Below, in pieces: positions 39,201 through 51,200 of a DNA stretch of 64,000 nucleotides. The DNA is taken from the NCBI RefSeq assembly GCF_013364155.1, contig NZ_CP054916.1, forward strand, positions 7,594,001-7,658,000, given 5' to 3'. The DNA comes from Streptomyces sp. NA02950 (GTDB lineage Bacteria; Actinomycetota; Actinomycetes; Streptomycetales; Streptomycetaceae). A program made the position numbers and the translations under genes. The notes under the pieces are model-generated. The model was not told where the DNA came from. It was given only the letters and a program-made list of their open reading frames with translations, and searched no databases. Numbering within the stretch: position 1 is the stretch's first letter; each line of letters starts with the position of its first letter.

Positions 39201-42200
39201 TATACCTCGAAGAGATCCGACACCGCTACCAGCGTGTCCAGCGGGACCTGATGCTCGGCTACAGCGACATAGCCCCTGAGGAGTTCGCCACCCCAGTGGG
39301 GATGATCCGCCGTAACTCGGTGATGGAGCGGACGGGACCCGCGGTGATCAACGCGGTGGCGTTGCGGCTGGGCATGGTATCGGAGGATCTGCCGGGCCTC
39401 GACGGAGTCGTCCTGGGGCACGTCCACAGTTGGGTCGGCTCCGCGGCCGACAGCGTGCCGGCCCTCGTCCAACCGCCCCGTCCGGACACGCTCCGCACAG
39501 CGCGGATGGTGACCCAGTCCCTGGTGCGGGACATCTACAACCGTGGTGGGGACCTGAATCTGATGCAGGTCGCCGACGCTCTGAGCGACCACCCCCAGCG
39601 CGAAATGATCACGGAGGCGGCGCTCCGGTTCATCGCGGACCGGGCGGACCTTGCCCCCAGGGTCCGCACCGTCACCGATCGGAGTCTGGAACCCGGTGGC
39701 GTAAGAATCGCCGATGTGCCGCCGGGCGCACTGGCCCTGCTGGACTTCGACACCCCGGCTGCCGCGGGCAGAGAGCCGACCTCCTGGCTGGGTGACCTGC
39801 AAACGCCCGTCATCCTGCGGCAGGCCCCGATGGTGTCGGAGCCTTCCGCGCACGGCCCGTCACGAACGTCGTCGGAGGGCGCACCGGCCGCCGCCGCGGC
39901 GGAGCTGCCGACGGTGGAGGCTCCGTCGGTGGACGAGGTGGGGCCGGAGGCGGAGCCGGACGCGGCTGACTGGAACAGTCCGCAGCAGCCGGAGGGGGCG
40001 CGGTTCCCCGATCTGTACGCGGATCCCTCCTGGCAGCAGGCCGCTGACCGGTTCGAGGGGGCGCTGCGTAAGGTCTTGGCCGCCGATCCCCATGTGGTCC
40101 GCGCGGCGAAGGGCTCCGTGCGCGGGCTCCTGGGTGTTCTGGAGGGGCACTTCGGCCAAGAGGCCGCCGTGCGTGCCTTCAATTCGTCGGGCACCGGCAT
40201 GGATTGGCGTGGTCTGCGCTCCCGGATCCTGGCGTGGACAGGCGATCGCGACACGGGCATCGGGCCGGCCATGGCGGTCTCCATGTTCAGCATGGCGGCC
40301 TTCCGGAGCACCTCGGGTTCCACGCTGAGCGACATGTGGCGCGACGATCCGGCAACGAACCCGCACGATGTGCCCCTGCAGTCGCCCCCCGTGGTGCCCC
40401 CGCACGCAGGCCATGCGGCCGGCGCTGCCCGCGGTATCCGGGCACGGCCGGAAGCGGTCGCGACCGTGCGGTGGCTGCTGCGGGCGTACGCCTCGCTGAA
40501 CCTGCCCGGCGCCGATCCGCTGCTGTTCCGGGAGGTGCTGCTCGCCGGATTGCCCATGTTCACTCTTGCCGAGGTGGTGCAGGGTTCGCATGCGGCGGGT
40601 GTCCGGCACGGGCCTGAGCCGGACATGACGACGGCGGACGCGTCGCAGCTGTACGCCTGGGCTCTCAGCGTGCTCGACCCCCACCGCCGAGCGCACGCCG
40701 CCCCGGAGGTCGGGCAGGTCCTGGAGTCCGGGACCGTCCGTGCCGATCTGAGGCTCCCGCATCACCGCGCGTACGCCGAGCGCCACCGTGGCTGGTTCCA
40801 TGGCCTGGCCGAAGGCAGCATCGTCGTCCACGGTATCCGGGAGACACTCTGGCCGGAGGCCGACACCGGCGCACTGGAGGACCGTGTTCTGGAGGACCGG
40901 CGGGAGCGTCGTGCCGCGCTGGCGGACTGGGTGCTGCGCCATGGCTCGCCCGCACTGCTGACCCGGAATCTCAATGACGCGTACATCCAGGCCATTTCAC
41001 TGGCGAGTGGTGCGGACGCGGGGCTGCTGGACGCGGCGTTCACGGCGGACGACGCGGGGGCTACGGCGCGATTGAGGGACGCCGCCGCGGGCCTTGTGCA
41101 GCGGGCCCTGGGAGAACAGTCGCCGAGAGCGCATCTTCCGCTGTTGTTCCTGCGCGATGCGGATTTCAGTGGTCTGCTGGAGTCGTTCGCGGGCAGTGAC
41201 GCGGAGGCCGCGGTGCTGAGGGACCTGGCGGCGGACCTTGCTGAGGGGGCGAGGGGTGAGCTGACGGGACATCGGCAGATGGCGGCGGAAGCCCTGATGA
41301 TGCTGCCGAGGGTCCCGCATCCGGTGGCATGGGCGACGTGGGAGGCCGATCTGCCGGCGGTGGGGGCGGAGTTCGGGCTGCCGCAGTTCCACCAGGCGAC
41401 GACCAGTACCGCTGGTGCGCTGGCGGGGCTGGGTCCGGTTCCTGCCGGACCCGCGGGACAACGGGCCGTTGTGTGGTCGGTGGACCGCTCCAGCGGCCGG
41501 GATGTCTCTCCGCTGTCGCGGAGAGCGGGAGAGAGGACGGTGCGCTTCCCGCAGGCGAGCTCGTTCCGCATCGAATCGACCGCCACGCGCTACGACAGTG
41601 CGACCGGGACGACGTACCGGCACGTAGTGCTCAAGGAGACCGGGCAGCAAGACGCCTCCTGGGCACCGGAGATCCTGACCTGGCCCGTTGACGGCCGCGG
41701 CCGCACCGTGGCGTTCTGCAGCGAGTCCCTCTACGACTGGCGCGCGAACATCGAGCTGATGAGGGGTTGGGACGAGATCGACTACTGGGTCCACAAGAAA
41801 GACGCCGCATCGGGGAACGAGGCCAGGGATCTGGAGTGGGAGCCCGTCGAATGGAGCACCAACACCGTCGCGGTGGAATCGCACGGCTCACCCCAAGGTT
41901 TCCAGGTGATCTCCCGGTACGGGACCCGCGCGGTGAGCGGCACGGAGTGGGGATGGCACCTCAAGAACGTGCTGCGGGACGGCGGCCTGCCGGCGGACAC
42001 CCGCATCGTGCTCCACGCGTGCAGGGCAGGAGCCGACGTCCTCGGCGGCGACCCGGCCGGACAGGACTTCACAGACGCCAGTGACCACCCCGCCCATGCG
42101 CCCACGACCGTTACGCAACTCGGCCGATACGGAGGCGCCGTCGCGATCGTGCTCCAACCGGAGCCGGGTGGGGCAAAGCCGCGGTTTGTCGAGTTCCGGT

Positions 42201-45200
42201 CGCGTCCCCGGCCGGTGGCTGCACGGCGGGCTGCTGCCCGGGTGTACGCGCCGTACGCCGACGGGTTCCGCGCGTTCTACCGGGATCCGCTCTGGCCCGC
42301 GCTGGGCGAGGCGTATGAGCGGGCGCTGGGCGAGGATCTGGCCGCGGATCCCGAGGTTCGCCGGGCGGCGCGGGAGATGATCGATATCTGGCTGCCCGAC
42401 CAGGCGGCCCAGTATCCCGAGAGGACAGCCACCAGCGTCCTCGTCGACGCCGCGGTCAACGCCGCGGTCTTCGACGGCATGTCCCTCCAGAACTCGGGCG
42501 TGGACCCGCAGAGCGACAAGTTCCGCGTGCTCAGCGAGGTACGAGGACTGAGCCTCAATGCCGACCGGCTCGATACCGCCACGGCGTTCCTCACCGCCCA
42601 TGGCGACAAGGTGCCTGCCGCCTCGATGCCCGCGGCACGCAAGGCCCTGTTCAGCTGGCTGCTGAGCGAGCTCGCCGACAGCCTGTTCGAATCGCTGCTC
42701 GGCTCCATGCCCGTCCTGAAGTCGCCCGTGGAGACCGCGGTATCCCTCGGTGACGCGGCGCATCTGTACGCGTGGGCGTTTGCGGAGTTGCCCGCGGTGG
42801 GTCGGGGTCGGCGGCAGACTCCGTACCAGGAGCTGTACGCGCTGCGCAACGACTGGCTGACCGCTGAGGTGACCGGCGGTGTGGCCGTGCCGGGTGATCT
42901 CGTGGACATGGCCCGCGGTGGTGCGGCCGCTGTGCCCGCGGAGCGGCGGACGGCCTTCGTGGCGTGGTCGGCCCGGCACGGCGGCGCCTCGCCGCTGGAC
43001 GCGCTGACCCCCGGGCATCTGACCGCGCTCCATCTCCTCACCAGCCCGCGCGACCGCGCGCTCTTCGACACCCGGCAGGACGCGGACCTGCTGCTCACGG
43101 CGGCACAGGAATCCGTCGACCAGGGGGTGGACGGGCTCAGGGCGACCGGCAAGCCCGCCTTCCCGTTGCTGCTGATGGGCCACGAGGGCTTCCGCGACCT
43201 GGTCACCCCCGTGGCGGCGGCAACGCATACGCAGCCCGACGAGGGCTGGTGGGACGACGTACGCGAGGACCTGCACCGAGAGCTCGAAGGCGCCGTCGAG
43301 GACGCGCTGGACCGCATCCCGCAGCACCTCGGTATGGCGGCGGAGGCCCTCCGTGCCCTGCCGCCGGTCAGCTCGACCGTGTGGTGGGCGGGTCGGCTGC
43401 CTGACGGGGCGCAGGACGTGCAGAGTCTCACGGTCCCGGGCTTCGCGACGGCGAGCCTGGACGAGGGCGTTGCCCGTGCGGGCCTGTCCGACTCGGGTCC
43501 GGGTGAGGGGGGGTTCCCGGTGCTGGTGGAGGTGGAGAACTCCTCGGCGCGTGATGTGTCTTTCGTGGCAGTCGACCCGGAGCGGCGTGAGGCGCGGTAT
43601 CCGGACCGGGCGGAGCTGGATGTGGTCCACCGCTCCTGGGAGCAGACCGCGGACGGACGCCGTTATCTGCACCTGCGGGTCGTCGAGGGCGAGCCGATCG
43701 GGCAGTTCCCCGAACCGCTCGGCATCCACGGCGTCGACCAGGCACAGGACCTGGACAGCGACGTCGACACGGAGAGCGACGCCGACACCGACATCGATGA
43801 GGTGGGGCCGGAGGCGGAGCCGGACGCGGCGGATTGGAACAGTCCGCAGCCGCTGGAGGCGGCGGGTGGTTCGGCGAGTGGTGTGCCGTCGCCGTCGGAG
43901 GTGCTGGCGAGGCTGGGGGGTAGTGATCCGAGTCTGGGTGGCTCGGTGGATGTGGATGTGGTGGCGCGGCGTGTGCTGCATCTGGCTGATGGTGCGGTGG
44001 TGGATGAGGGGGTGCGGGGTGAGCTGTTCGATCTGGTGCGGGATGCGTGGGCGGAGGGGCGTGCGGGGAGTGTGGCTGCGTTGGCCGCGTTCCATGTGCA
44101 GCAGCAGGGTGTGTTCGACGCGGGCCGTTCGCGTCGTTTCACGGTCAGGGGCAAGCCCGTCCGTGGCCTGAACTGGGGGCCGCAACTCACTGTTGAGCTG
44201 GACACTGTCCTCGTCGAGCTGGAGGAGTACAAGGACGGCAAGGGACAGCGCAGCCGGGTGGCGGCGAAGTGGCCGCGCGGGGCCTATGTGGTGGGGGCTC
44301 ATGGGGGGCATGACTGGGTGGGGGTCCCGTGGCCGGATGGTTCGTGGCGGGATCTGGGGATCGATGAGTTTGTTGAGCTGATGGCGCACAATCCTGAGCT
44401 GGCTGGGCAGGATGTGCCGGTGGTGCTGGCCATTCCTTTTGCCGGGGACGGGTATCTGGAGTTGCCGCGGAAGCTGGCCGAGCGGCTTGGGCGGGTTGTG
44501 TGGGCGCCGACCGGGCGTGCGTGGATTCCGACGGCCGGGAGCCAGATGGTCTCGATCCGTCAGATTGTGGGCCAGGATGGGGAGGCGGGGGATTTCGTTC
44601 GCAGCGAGCCCGGCATGGCGCCCGATCCGGATGATGACGCTCCTGGATGGTTCCGCGATGTGCTGACCAAGGCCATTGTCAGTATGACGACTGCGGAGCA
44701 GATCGGCCGAAGCTCGCACTCCGGTCCCGAACTGGGTGTGAGATATGAAGCCTTCAGCCGTCTCGACGAGATGAAGAAGATTGGGCATCTCAATACCGCC
44801 ACAAGACGCATTGTATTTACCGAGGAACTGCCGGAGCCGGACGCGGAGGCGTACTACCTGGTCATGCACGGCTACCCGGGCTATGTCGTGTTCGCGATGC
44901 GGGACGGTAGTGACAGGGTGGCGCCGGCTCACGAGGCGGCAGAATGGGTCAAGCGGCGGCGGAGTCTGTCCGGGCGGCCCCGGCACCACTGGCTGGACCT
45001 GGTGATCTGCTGGTCCGGCTCGCCCAAGGGCGATGCCGTGCCTGCGTCTTTCGCCAGCGAGGCATCCCCTGGAGTGTTCGTTGCCGACCCGCTCCGGGAT
45101 GTTTCGGTCGGGCAGCACTTTGCGAACGCCACACGCCGTAGGACACGCGCTCACATACGGCCCGTAGGGCTGGGGCGGCATAGAGGCCGATGGAGGCGGT

Positions 45201-48200
45201 TGGCAGATACCGATGCTCAGGGGCGTCGGGTGCCGTATGGGGTGTTTTTCCCGGAGCCGACGGTGGAAGAGCTGGACCGGCGGGCGCGTGTGGCGGGGTT
45301 GTACGCGGCCGTGGATTCGGCGCCGGAGGCGGTGCGGGAGCGGACGCTGGCTCAGGTGCGGGAGCGGACGCTGGCTTTGGTGCGGGCGCTGAAGCTGGTC
45401 TTGGGTAATGAGGTGGATGATGGCGTTGAGGTCGCTCAGGATCCGGGATATGCGGATCTGCTGCGGGGGATCGCGGCTCTGGAGCGGATGTGGCGATCCG
45501 ATCCGGCTTTCGCCGGGCTGGGTCCGTTTACGTTGGACCTGCTGCAGAGGGTCGTGAAGGCACGGTTGCCGCAGGGGCAGAGCGAGCCGACTCGCGCGGC
45601 GTACCGAGACGTGTTCCAGGACGCGCGCACGGCCCGGCCCGGTTGGCCCCTGAGCCAGTTCGTGACCCTGCCCGAGGTGGCGTTCACCGCACAGACCCTG
45701 CGCGCGGCGGGCACGAGCACGCTGGATCAGCACGCCGTCGACATGCTGATGCTGTCGGGTCTTGACCAGGTGGGGGAGGCGGAGCGGTCCCGGGTGTTCT
45801 GGGCGTCGGTGAAGGCCTACGAGATGTGGGGGAGGACCGCGGACCGGGACGCGCTGACCGCTCGGGTGCTGCACATGGATCCCGCCGCGGTGGACAACGA
45901 TGCGCGTAAGCGCTCGGTCCTGGTGTCCGTCACCGGCTTCGCCCGTGGCCGTGACGTCGCCAACCCCGATGTGCTGGCCGCCTTCTATCTGACGACGCAC
46001 GGGGCCTACGGCTCCGCGACCCAGGTCAAGCACCGTCTGTCACCCGAGCCGGCCGGGCGTGATTTCTCCTCCGGACCGCGGCCCGGGACGCTGGAGATGT
46101 CGGAGATCGCTCTGCCGGGCGGGCTGGAAGCGGCACCGTGGTCGGGGAAGAACGAAGACGCAGGCAACAAGCCTGCTCCCTATCTCTTGAGGGCATCCCG
46201 GGTGGCGGGGCAGCCCGGCATGCTGTCGGTGACCCTGCACGGTGTTACCTACACGGTGCCCGGCGGTGAGTTCGTGGAGCTGGTGGCGGACGATGCGGAG
46301 CTGGAGCAGCATGACCTCACCAAGGACGTAGTGCTGGCCGTATCGGAGCTGGGGGTCATCAACCCATCCCTGGCGCAGCGTCTGGCCCAGCGGCTCGGCC
46401 GCAAGGTGTGGTTCACCAGCGCCGGCACCGACGTCGTGCAGACATCTGGCCCGAATGGCTACCCCGTCCTCGGCTTGGTCGCCACGGCTCAGGTGCCGAA
46501 CCCGACCGCCGCGCACTGGCAGTCCGCAGCGCCTGTCGATTCCCTGAACCCGGGGGCCGCCCCGCTCCCGGTCCCGCCACCGCCAACGAACTCCGCCTTG
46601 CCCGCTGCACAGGTAAGCGCCCAGGCCGTGGGAGGCACCTTCGCCGCCTTCAGCCAGTCCGTGAGGGCCGGGCAGGCCGATTCGGCCGGCCCAGCCGGGA
46701 GCACACCCGTCGCCGGCCCCACGCCTGGGGACGCGACGCCCTACCCGGATCCGGCAAACGATCTGGGTGATTCGGAGACCGAGGCGGCTGCGACTCTCGC
46801 CGTGCTCCCTGTGATGGGCGCCGATGTCTGGGAGCCGGTACGGTCCCTGTCCGGCGTCGCGCCTCAGGGCAGCGGCACGGCCGACTCGCAGGACACGCAC
46901 ACCACCGACGGCGCTGCCACCCCGGGCACCGCCGCGGACACCTCCGCCTCGCAGATTCCGCACATCACCGTGACGGAACCTGACCTCGCCGACATCACGC
47001 CGCTGCCGGGGCCGGCTGTCGTCGACGCGGGACAGGTGTCCTTGCTGCCGTCCGCCGTGCGGCGCTCCGGCCCATGGAGGCTGCCTCGGCATCTGGAGAC
47101 GCTGCAGTCCTCGGGCTCGGCGACCATGCATGATCTGACGTCAATTGATTGGGCTGACGAGCAGATTCGTGCCCTGACCTCTGGGGGTTCTCCCGGGGAG
47201 ATCGTGGAAGCGCTGCGGAGGGATCCGGAGAGTTTCCTTCGCCACGGCCGTCCCTTCCAGGTCAGGGGCAGGGACGGCTGGTACGACGTCACGGTCGCGA
47301 TCGGTCGTCATGCGGACGAGCGGCGGCCGCGGATTGATCTGCTGGGTGCCCCCGAGGGCGCGGGATCGCAGACGTCGGTGACGCGTTCGGCAACCAGAGG
47401 GACTTCTACCGCGTCGTCCGAGCAGCGCGGCTATGCGATCAATCACGCGGGCCAGGTGTTGTTCCCGACGCCTAAACCGGGCATTTTGGCGGGCTTCGCC
47501 TATGCGGTCAACGTAGGCGTACGCCAGCGGGCTCTGACGGCGAGCAGGGAACAGAGCGGAACGCGGATCAAACAGGTGATCGGCGACAGGGGGACTGTTG
47601 ATGTTCCTCGTAAGCTCGTTATCACCCTGCGGGTGAGCAAGAGCGGCGTGCAGGCCTCGCGGCTCCTCAGCGGGGAGAGCAGCGCCGTGCAACGGGTTCC
47701 GGTGCAGGAGCTTGTGCCGGACAAGGCCACTCGGCGGCCCGGTCCGTACATGACCGTGAATGAGGAGTTGGGGCGTCGTATCGCCCATGCCCAGTCGTTC
47801 GCACCTCATGGTGCCGATCTGGGGCGGCCGCACCGAGGCGGTGGCCTGTTCGAAGCCATCCGGAAACAGGTCCATCCCTCGCTGGTTGCCCCTGAGGCAC
47901 CGGGGCGGTCGGTGCTCTTGGACGCGGTGACCGAGGCCAACTTCATCCGGGAGCTGCCCGGGATGCTGGCGGGCTGGGTGCCCTCGGAAACCATGGCCAG
48001 TGCTCATGGCGAGTCGATTGGTGGATTCCGCCGGCGCGCGACGATCACCGCTCTGGCTCCGATGCCCTTTACCGGCAGTGCTGCCGGGACGCGGGCCGCG
48101 GACGTGACCGGGAAGGAGAGCGCGCGCGGTCGGCGAGGGGAGAAGCCTGCGCCGGTGACGGTGGTCGATTTCTGGGATGCCGGTATCAGCCATGCCTCGA

Positions 48201-51200
48201 AGGCGGAGCGGCGGCACGGCGGCTCCGTGGCGCTGGGACCCGGCGCTGGGTTCGGGGCCATGAAGGGCGGGCCACGGGGGCGTGCGTTCCTGACACCCGC
48301 TGCGGAATCCGGGTGGAAGAACGCGACCTCGGTGTCCTCCTCGGTCTCGACCCAGACCGGGGCGGAGATCGAGGGGCACCACGTGGGCTACCAGGCGTGG
48401 GTACGGGTCGAGACGGAGGGCACTGGCCCGGGGGAGGCCGGGGTCGACAGCAGTCGTCAGGCGCCGTCTCACACGATGGTGAAGAGCTGGTTCTCGTTGC
48501 GCGAGGAGGAGGCCAACGAGCTGGGGCTGCCGCTGCCGGAAGGCGCACGGCCGGGTCCGATGTTCAAGAAAACCCCTGGTGTTGAGCGGACGCTGTCTGC
48601 GGGCGTGACGGGTCAGTCTGCCAAGATGACGGGGCTGGACACGGCGCCGTTGCTGTCCTCACTGACGAAGTTGTTCGGATCCGATTCCCGGCTGGCCGGG
48701 TTCCTGCCGTCTTTTGGCGAGGGAAAGAGGAAGCCGGCGTGGCGCACCTCCCGGTCCGACGAGGCCACGCAGCAGGCGAATTACCGAGCATTGACGACCG
48801 AGCTGTCGCCGGGGAATCTGCAGACTCGCAAGGACGAGCTGCTGACTTCTGGTGTCAAGGTCCGGTTGCGGCGGAAGCGCTTCTTCACCAAAGAGGTTGT
48901 CACGATCCGGGTCAAGGCGGCCGACCGGGGGGTTGATTACCGGGGTGACGTCGATGGCTGGGCGGTGCTGCAGGGCTCCGGGATGGAGGCCGGCGCGCAG
49001 GACGGGGCGGGCAGTAGCCAGGGTGGCGGCCTGCGGGGCCGGTTCAGTGTGAAGCCGATTCCCGGCAAGTTCTATGTCATCGGTGCCGCGAGTGTCGGTG
49101 GTTCCAGTGTCCGCGAGGCGCAGGGCGGGCCGAGTGCCGGGAACCTGACCGGTGTTCTGCACCAGGTGGACTCCTCGACCAGCGCCTTCGACGGGAACCT
49201 GGTCTGGGACATTGAGCTCACCTCCGTCAAGCGGACCAGGAAATGGGTGCGCGCGCTGCTCCCCAGTCTCCGCCCGGGCCGGCACACGCCCCCGGTGGCC
49301 ACGATCGCCAACGGCGAGGCGAAGCCGCATGATTCCACGGTCGCGAGTCCTGATCGGGAGCCGGACGACATCGAGGTCACTACGATCGCGGGGACCGGTC
49401 GGCGCCGGGGCAAGGGCGTTGCTCCGCTGACCGTGCCGGACGCGCCGGTGATGTTCATGGAGCCGACTTCTGTGACGTTGACCCCGGAGCAGCGCGCTCG
49501 GCTGGAGCCGGTCGGGGAGCCGGTGCCGATCGACATCCCGGCCGTGACGGGAACCACGTCGCTGTACGACCAGAACTGGGCGGCGCCACCACAGGAGGAG
49601 CGCAACGTCACCGACTGGCTTCTGCTGCAGAAGCTGAGTGTCGGCGAGACGGCGCAGGACTTGGCGTTGGAACTGCTCGAGCAGGCCGCGGGCGGGGGCG
49701 ATGCCGCGTTGGCCACCCGAGGTCTTGACCCGCGGGAGCGGATCGAGGACACGTTCAATCAGGCCGCGGTGACCGCTGGTTTCAAGGTGGGCACCAACGG
49801 CATGTGGCTGGCGGACCAGCTGCGTTATGACCGCCGCTGGAACGGACTCAAGGGCGCCGTGGGTGCCAGGTTCCGCGCGGTGAACCCCAAGATCATCCAT
49901 GTGACGTCGGGCCCGGGGGTGGATTCGGCCTTCGCCGGGGGGCGTCAGGCGGCCAGCGCCCGCGGTGGCGGGGTGTCGGTGTCGACGTCGCTGATGATCG
50001 CGGGCGCCGGTGATGCCGCTGCGCAGTGGTGGCTGCTCGGCGGGCCCACTCTGGGGCGCAGCTGGGGTTGGACCAAGGGGTCCTCGTACGCGGTCTCGGG
50101 AACGGTGGAGCGCACGTCGGTCTCCGCGCTGAAGGACCGGATGGTGCTCATCCAGGGTGACCTTGACGTACTGATGGTGGCAGAGGTCTCCGTCCGCGGT
50201 AAGACGCCGGGTGTCGCGCGTGGCGGACGGCGCATACCGCGAGGGAGCATGGCCTGGCTGAGCGAGGAGCAGGTGCGGGCGCTGGGTCTCGGGCCGGAGC
50301 TGGACGCGCATCTGTCCCCCTCCACCGTGTCGACGGCCGCCCCCTCCCTGCCCCCCGGCGTGCCCCGGATCGAGGAACTGCCGGACACGGAGGAGGACAC
50401 GGTCCAGGCCACGGACTCGGCCGCGGGCCAGGTCACAGATGCGGTCGCGGACACGGACACGGACACGGGCGCGGTCGTGCGGGGCGAGGTACCCGCGCCC
50501 GCCCCCGTTCCGGCTGTTTCGGACCCGGCCGCCGGGCTGCGCATGGAGGGCGCGGGTCCGCCGGGGCTCGGAACGATTGAGCACGCACCTGATTTCACGC
50601 GGTTGCTGGACGCGCTGCGGACGCGGCTGCGGGAGCTGGACGGTGAGAAGCTGGCTGCGGAGGTGTTGCCGAAGCATGTGGTCAAGGACCGCCATCGCAA
50701 CACCCAGCGGCTTATGGCATTGCTCGGTCCGGTGGGCAGCCAGGGGCTGATCGGCAGTGCGATGGACGGCGGGTCCCCCGTCGTGCTCTATGGCGAAAAC
50801 GGCGAAGCCGAGTACGTGGTGCGTTTCGCCGTGACGCGCGGTGCGGGCACCTTCGACAGCCGTCCCACTGAGCGGCGCCACATGAGGTACGGCACCAGTA
50901 CGTCGTTCACCCGTCAGGAGTCCAAGGGCTTCGCCACCGCGCGTTCGACCAGTGTGGCGTTTTTGCCGGTCTTCGGCTTCACCGATGACAAGAAGGGAGC
51001 CGTGGCTCCAGCGCCTGTGTCATCGGCTGAATCAGCGGACTCGGTGTCGTTTGCGCGTGCCTGGAAGCACAAGTTCAAGGTGGAGGTCGCCACGTCGGCC
51101 GATGCCCTCGCCGTGAAGACGCGGTTCCCGGTGACAGCGCGGCTGGACCTGTACCGTCCGGGCGAGCCGTTGGGCGGTGCTCCGTTCGCCACGGTGCGGC

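Noticed and set aside
41888..46033. 1381-codon open frame on the minus strand, and a similar 1261-codon one at 28856-32641
   Set aside because: They lie wholly antisense to the giant gene and give Arg/His/Pro-rich sequence without domains. They arise from the GC-biased third positions of the + strand frame.
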